A stretch of 64,000 bases of DNA from Sulfuritalea sp. (lineage in GTDB: Bacteria > Pseudomonadota > Gammaproteobacteria > Burkholderiales > Rhodocyclaceae). Shown here piece after piece: positions 59,968 through 64,000 of this stretch (position 1 is the first letter of the stretch; each line of letters begins with the position of its first letter). The position numbers were made by a program, and so were the translations under genes. A model generated the notes under the pieces. The model was not told the origin of the DNA. It made no database searches and saw only the letters and a program-made list of their open reading frames with translations. The stretch spans positions 62,001-126,000 of the forward strand of contig JALNZB010000001.1 of NCBI GenBank assembly GCA_023229545.1, read 5' to 3'.

Positions 59968-61368
59968 ATGAGCGGCATCACACTCGACGCGGAAGCACGC
60001 GACTGGCAGACCCTGCGAGCGTCTTTTCGCTGGCAGGTGCCGGCGCGCTACAACATTGCGCAAGCCTGCTGCGGTCGCTGGGCCGGTGATCGTTCGCGCT
60101 TCGCCTTGTACTACGAGGATGAAGCCGGGCACACCGAAGCCTGGACCTTCTGGGACGTGCAGCAGGCCGCCAATCGCCTGTCGAATGTGCTTGGCGCCAT
60201 GGGTGTCATGGCCGGTGATCGCATCGCCATCATCCTGCCGCAGCGCCCGGAAACCGGTATTGCGCACATGGCCTGCCATCAGATGGGCGCGATTGCGGTA
60301 CCGATCCCGCATCTGTCCGGCGTCGATGCGCTGGAATTCTGTTTGGCTAACGCCGAGGCGCGGGTCGCCATCATCGATGAAAGCGGACTGGAAAAGCTCG
60401 CCGCCGTGCGCGAGGCATTGCCGCATCTGAAACACGTCATCGGTGTCGGCGGTGCGCGCGAATCCTGGGTGCGCGAGTGGGCTACTTTGCTGCCCCTGGC
60501 ATCGTCGCGTTACACCCCGAGGGATACCGCAGCCGATGATGCGGCGATGATCATCCATACCAGCGGCACCACCGGCAAGCCCGGCGATCCCAAAGGCGCC
60601 CTGTTGGCGCAGCGCACCTTGCTCGGCAATCTGCCGGGTTTCGTCTGTTCGCACGACTTTTATCCGCAGCGCGGCGACCTGTTCTGGTCGCCAGCGGACT
60701 GGGCCGGGACCGGCGGCCTGTTCGATGCGTTGCTGCCAAGCTGGAACTTCGGCCAGCCGCTCTTGGGCTATCGCGGTCGCTTCGATCCGGAGAAGGCTTT
60801 CTGGCTGATGGAAAAGTACGCGGTGAGGAACAGCCTTCTTTCTCCAGCGGAGCTGAAAATGATGATGAAAGCCGTGCCGCAGCCGAAGGAAAAGTACGGC
60901 CTCGGCCTGCGCAGCCTCGTGAGCGAGGGGGAGACGGTGGGCGAGGAAGTTTGTCACTGGACGCAAGAGGCGCTGGGCGTGACGGTCAACGAGATGTACG
61001 GTCAGACCGAGATCAACGCCATCGTCGGCAACTGCGCTACGGTGACGCCGCCCAGGCCCGGCGCCATGGGGCGCGGCTATCCGGGGCATCGGGTAGCCGT
61101 GCTTGACGCCGCCGGTCAGCCGGTGCCCCCCGGTGAACTGGGCGAAATCTGCGTCCAGCGCAGTTGCGATGGTGTGATGGACCCGGTGTTCATGCTCGGC
61201 TACTGGAAATATCCCGAGGCGACGGCGGAGAAGTTCTTTGGCGGCGGCATCGATGACCCGCAAGCCTGGGGCCGCACCGGCGATCTGGCGAAGATGGACG
61301 AGGACGGCGTGCTCTGGTACCAGGGGCGCGTCGACGACAGGTTCAAGAGCATTACCGGCTCAGGCTGA
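59968..61368 (+). pseudogene. acyl-CoA synthetase, C-terminal domain cut off
   Basis: An AMP-forming acyl-CoA synthetase (ANL superfamily) from MSGITLDAEARDWQTLRASF, 466 residues instead of about 540-560. The adenylation core is intact: IIHTSGTTGKPGDPKGALLA (P-loop), EMYGQTEINAIVGN and GRTGDLAKMDEDGVLWYQGR (A7/A8). Right after the hinge motif (GRVDDRFK) the reading ends in SITGSG, losing the C-terminal lid with the catalytic lysine (A10). The end overlaps the RelE gene on the opposite strand, so arrival of that module removed the lid. Complete catalysis is unlikely. Confidence 0.85.
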
Positions 61369-61720
61369 ACGAGAGTTGGCGGTGATGGCGAATCGCCAGC
61401 AGAGAAATGGTCGCCCCGGTCAGCGCGTAAAGCATGAGGTAATCGCCGCTCAGGTACTCGCGTATCTCGGCGGCAGGATCGATACGACGTAGCCTCGTGC
61501 GCAGGCGGGTGACGCGAGTCCGTGCCTGTATCGATCCGCAAGTGCGGGCCAGGAAATCCCGTCCGAAGCTTGGGTACTGCTCCAGATTGGGAATCACTGT
61601 CTGGAGCAGTTCAGCGAGCAGATCGTCGTAGGCGTGAGGCGCGCCGCACTCCTGCCAGAAAGCGTCGATCGCGTCGAGATTGCGCTCGAAGTTCGCCGTC
61701 AGTTCGACGCGGATATTCAT
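61352..61720 (-). CDS. RelE/ParE-family toxin
   Basis: A 122-residue toxin. NIRVELTANFERNLDAIDAF, LEQYPSFGRDFLAR and REYLSGDYLMLYALTGATIS, then LLAIRHHRQL, match the RelE/ParE fold with the typical C-terminal basic/histidine stretch. It lies 17 bases after the Phd-like antitoxin on the minus strand. Its last codons occupy the point where the acyl-CoA synthetase is interrupted. Confidence 0.82.
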   Translation of the reverse strand: MNIRVELTANFERNLDAIDAFWQECGAPHAYDDLLAELLQTVIPNLEQYPSFGRDFLARTCGSIQARTRVTRLRTRLRRIDPAAEIREYLSGDYLMLYALTGATISLLAIRHHRQLSFSLSR

Positions 61721-61737
61721 CTCTGGAGCGTCACGCT

Positions 61738-62031
61738 TCAGCCCGCCGAACGTTGTGCCTGCCGCTTTTTGAGTGCTGATCGTGCGTCGCAGGTTCGACC
61801 GGCGGCAAGATCCTCAAGCCCTTTTTCGGCATCGTCGATGAGCATCAAGTGAACGTGCTCGCGCTCCAGCCGGTGGTAGTAGTCGAGCCGTGCCGCATCG
61901 ACGAGGGCGACATAGCTTTCGCCGTTGCGGGTGATGATCTTTTCGCTGCCGGCCTTGACCTCGTCGGCAAGCTCAGACAGGCGCGCACGCGCCTGAGTAA
62001 GCGGAACGATATCCTTGGTGGCGAATCCCAT
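61738..62031 (-). CDS. Phd/YefM-type antitoxin
   Basis: A 97-residue antitoxin. KDIVPLTQARARLSELADEV and KIITRNGESYVALVDAARLD form the Phd/YefM DNA-binding domain, followed by a charged C-terminal helix for toxin neutralisation. It is the first gene of the module, with a perfect 16-bp palindrome 17 bases upstream as probable operator. Confidence 0.85.
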   Translation of the reverse strand: MGFATKDIVPLTQARARLSELADEVKAGSEKIITRNGESYVALVDAARLDYYHRLEREHVHLMLIDDAEKGLEDLAAGRTCDARSALKKRQAQRSAG

Positions 62032-62047
62032 GACCGGCTCCTTTGAT

Positions 62048-62063
62048 TATTCTGTACAGAATA
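62048..62063. promoter_or_regulatory. operator of the Phd/RelE module
   Basis: TATTCTGTACAGAATA, a perfect 16-bp palindrome 17 bases before the antitoxin start. Confidence 0.65.
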
Positions 62064-62399
62064 GTGCGCAGTATAACGTCAGGTTCTGGCCGATCGTACT
62101 CACTGGGGTACGCGCCGCATTGCTGCCGTTGAAGAAGCCGTGGTTTTCGGTGGCCGTCGGCTTACTGGCGCAGATGCTTACTCACCCTATCGGCCATAAG
62201 CTGCCGCTCACGAACTTTCCGCAAAGCAGGCGTTCGAGCCCTGTCCGTATGAGTGTTGATTGATAAGGAGACCCGGATAGGATAATCTCCACGTCATTCA
62301 ATACCTTAAAGGCACTTCGACCGTGTCCGTATTATTGCCAATAACTCGGACGTTTCTGCGCCTGTATAACTGTTGGGCATCTCAAAGGAGGAGTCTCGA
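62064..62399. other. 336-base intergenic region
   Basis: Lies between the divergent antitoxin and an unknown gene. It contains no recognisable gene; the short open frames show no family resemblance. AAGGAGGAG at 62385-62393 is the ribosome binding site of the next gene. Confidence 0.5.
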
Positions 62400-63071
62400 A
62401 TGAACGCTGAAATGTTCGAACAGCAATTGGACGCAGTACTGAAAGAGTTCAATGCGTTTTCGGCAAAGTCCGAGGTTAGCGACTTGAGCGACCTGCCAAA
62501 GGTTGATAGACAAGCGTTGGTCACAAAAGCCATCGCAGCCATCCATCGAATCACTGGTAACAACTCCATTTATGCGAAAGAAGTCGATCGACTTCTTAAG
62601 TCGCTAAATCAGTTGCACATGCACACAACGTCCATCCTTGGCGTTGTAAAGGCGCTTCGAGATGATCTAAAGGCTGGATATTTCCGCTCGTTGGTCGAAC
62701 TTGTTCATAGCGATGTTTTCGCCGATTTTCTGGAGATGGCGGAGCATCTATGTGAGGCCGCCTACAAAGATGCAGCGGCGGTAGTTGCTGGCTCAACGCT
62801 TGAAAGTCATTTACGTAGTCTCTGTCAAAAAGCTGAAATCCCGGTTGAAATTGCGAAAGCGGATGGTAGTGTTGTCCCAAAGAAGGCAGAGGCGATGAAC
62901 TCCGACCTTGCATCTGGGGGCACCTACACGAAACTCGACCAAAAGAGTGTTACCGCTTGGCTAGACCTTCGAAACAAGGCCGCTCACGGGAAATACGACG
63001 AGTACAGCCAAGAACAGGTATCCGTTCTGGTCTCAGGCGTTCGTGACTTTATCGTTCGTAACCCCGCGTGA
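62400..63071 (+). CDS. uncharacterised accessory protein, 223 residues
   Basis: The start ATG at 62400 follows an excellent ribosome binding site (AAGGAGGAG). The N-terminal half is helical (MNAEMFEQQLDAVLKEFNAF). The C-terminal half (AAVVAGSTLESHLRSLCQKA, AWLDLRNKAAHGKYDEYSQE) recalls the RNA- or nucleotide-associated HEPN-like/DUF4145-type 'LRNxxAHG' motif. That resemblance is weak but suggests an accessory or defence function. Codon use is less GC-rich than in the core genes. It sits in the islet with the Phd/RelE module. Confidence 0.65.
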   Translation: MNAEMFEQQLDAVLKEFNAFSAKSEVSDLSDLPKVDRQALVTKAIAAIHRITGNNSIYAKEVDRLLKSLNQLHMHTTSILGVVKALRDDLKAGYFRSLVELVHSDVFADFLEMAEHLCEAAYKDAAAVVAGSTLESHLRSLCQKAEIPVEIAKADGSVVPKKAEAMNSDLASGGTYTKLDQKSVTAWLDLRNKAAHGKYDEYSQEQVSVLVSGVRDFIVRNPA

Positions 63072-63229
63072 GCCGATGCCAACATCCCGCTCCAAAGCGA
63101 CGCTCCGCCTGCAAGCCGGCTACGCGCCCCTGAGCTTTCGTTCGGCGACATCAGGAAACCTCAGGGTCAGAGTTATTTGACTTTCCGAGCATCTGACACA
63201 CCACGCCGCCCGCGCATTCTCCTTCCCGA
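63072..63229. other. 158-base gap
   Basis: Between the unknown accessory gene and the convergent corA end. I see no gene, and no trace of the missing acyl-CoA synthetase lid domain. Confidence 0.4.
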
Positions 63230-64000
63230 CTACTCCATCCAGCGCCTGCGCCAGAAGATGATGGAGAGCGTGGTGGCCACCGTTGCCATCATGCCGATGG
63301 CAATCATGAAGCCCATCGGCAGATCAAGCAACGGCATGGTCTTGAAGTTCATGCCGAAGACGCCCGAGATCAGTGTCGCCGGCATGAAGATGATGGCGAC
63401 CACGGTGAGCGCCCTGACTTCCTGATTGACCCGGTTGCTGACGGCGGACAGGTAAATGTCCAGCATGCCCGCGATCACGTCGCGGTTGGCTTCCAGCGAT
63501 TCGATGGCGTGCACCGTGTGGTCATACACGTCGCGCAGATAGGGGCGGGTTTCCGGGCTGAAAAAGCGATTGTCGTCGCGGGTCAGGCTGTTGATGACTT
63601 CGCGCAGGGGCCAGATCGAGCGGCGCAGGTTCAGCGTCTCGCGCTTCAGTTGGTGCACTGCCTGTAGCGAGCCGGGCCGGGGCCGCTCCAGCATCGTGTC
63701 TTCGAGTTCCTCGGTGCGCTCGCCGATGCTCTCCAGTATCGTGAAGTAGCGGTCGACGATGGCGTCGAGCAGCGAATAGGCCAGATAGTCGGCGCCCAGC
63801 TTGCGAATCTGGCCGCGATTCTGGCGCAGGCGTTCGCGCACCGGGTCGAAGCGACCGCTGGGGCGCTCCTGAAACGTCAGGACAAAGTTGCGACCGAGGA
63901 TCAGGCTGACCTGGTCGGAGCTGATTTGCTGGTTGTCGCCGTCGATCTCGAAGAAGCGCGCGACCATGAACAGGTAGTCGCCATAGTCGTCGATCTTGGG
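63230..64000 (-). CDS. corA: CorA magnesium/cobalt transporter, N-terminal part outside window
   Basis: Pentameric Mg2+/Co2+ channel. The visible 256 residues cover the late part of the cytosolic domain (PKIDDYGDYLFMVARFFEID at the window edge), the long stalk helix (RDVYDHTVHAIESLEANRDV) and both membrane helices with the signature GMN (FGMNFKTMPLLDLPMGF) between them. It ends in the basic tail FWRRRWME. The reading frame is open to base 64000. Confidence 0.95.
   Translation of the reverse strand, partial: PKIDDYGDYLFMVARFFEIDGDNQQISSDQVSLILGRNFVLTFQERPSGRFDPVRERLRQNRGQIRKLGADYLAYSLLDAIVDRYFTILESIGERTEELEDTMLERPRPGSLQAVHQLKRETLNLRRSIWPLREVINSLTRDDNRFFSPETRPYLRDVYDHTVHAIESLEANRDVIAGMLDIYLSAVSNRVNQEVRALTVVAIIFMPATLISGVFGMNFKTMPLLDLPMGFMIAIGMMATVATTLSIIFWRRRWME

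Noticed and set aside
61361..61395. Further copy of the dispersed element at the synthetase/RelE junction
   Set aside because: Only a loose resemblance (AGTTGGCGGTGATGGCG) with many mismatches; not counted.
62015..62263. Short open frame rightward from the Phd/RelE operator
   Set aside because: No ribosome binding site, no recognisable family, and it runs through the antitoxin promoter; treated as non-coding.
1..64000. tRNA, rRNA, CRISPR arrays and prophage
   Set aside because: I looked for conserved tRNA arms, rRNA segments, regularly spaced repeats and phage structural genes and saw none.

Overview
The window looks like the chromosome of a GC-rich Betaproteobacterium, most likely a member of the Rhodocyclales. 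This rests on gene content: UbiC/UbiA ubiquinone synthesis, a DUF2802-SPOR pair, paired SulP permeases and a large glycogen locus. I could not run a phylogenetic search. No rRNA, tRNA or CRISPR array is visible.

Bases 1-22,920: an Orn/Lys/Arg decarboxylase cut by the window edge, then a glycogen/maltodextrin locus. It holds GH57 4-alpha-glucanotransferase, glgP, pgi, glgA and folA in one run, a second GH57 enzyme and glgC in another, glgB divergent to them, and a thyA-glk pair. A bacteriohemerythrin sits in the middle. Housekeeping genes follow (M17 aminopeptidase, a PilZ-like protein, mog, a YdcF-type protein).

Bases 23,000-34,260: DUF2802, SPOR, fliW, ridA and recG, then two small accessory islets between core genes. 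A ParDE-like module plus a Schlafen/AlbA_2 protein lies between recG and ubiC. A transposase remnant plus a Phd/PIN module lies between an LplT-like transporter and ubiA. The PduO-type cobalamin adenosyltransferase carries an in-frame insertion built from two hairpins.

Bases 34,400-49,605 are the most unusual part: a signalling/transport/phosphotransfer locus. It encodes a Cache-type histidine kinase, a TauE/SafE permease, a two-helix membrane protein, an 865-residue dikinase-like protein (ATP-grasp and swivelling His domain but no PEP/pyruvate barrel), a response regulator, two SulP permeases with large charged inserts, a sigma-54 activator with its own kinase, and a Usp-like protein behind a good sigma-54 promoter. 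TTGCA-type sites upstream of three of the transcription units suggest common control.

Bases 49,689-56,856: a hyfBCEFGI-type operon whose large subunit lacks the NiFe ligands, so it is an energy-converting hydrogenase-related (Ehr) complex and not a hydrogenase. After it come a LexA/S24-fold protein, two small unknown proteins, hydroxypyruvate isomerase on an apparently leaderless transcript with a dyad operator, an HDOD protein, an acyl-CoA synthetase cut short by a Phd/RelE module, an unknown protein, and corA running off the right edge.

A dispersed non-palindromic 22-nt element (core AGTCGGCGCTGRCG, then ACGGCG two bases later) occurs nine times plus one partial copy, in both orientations, inside and between genes.
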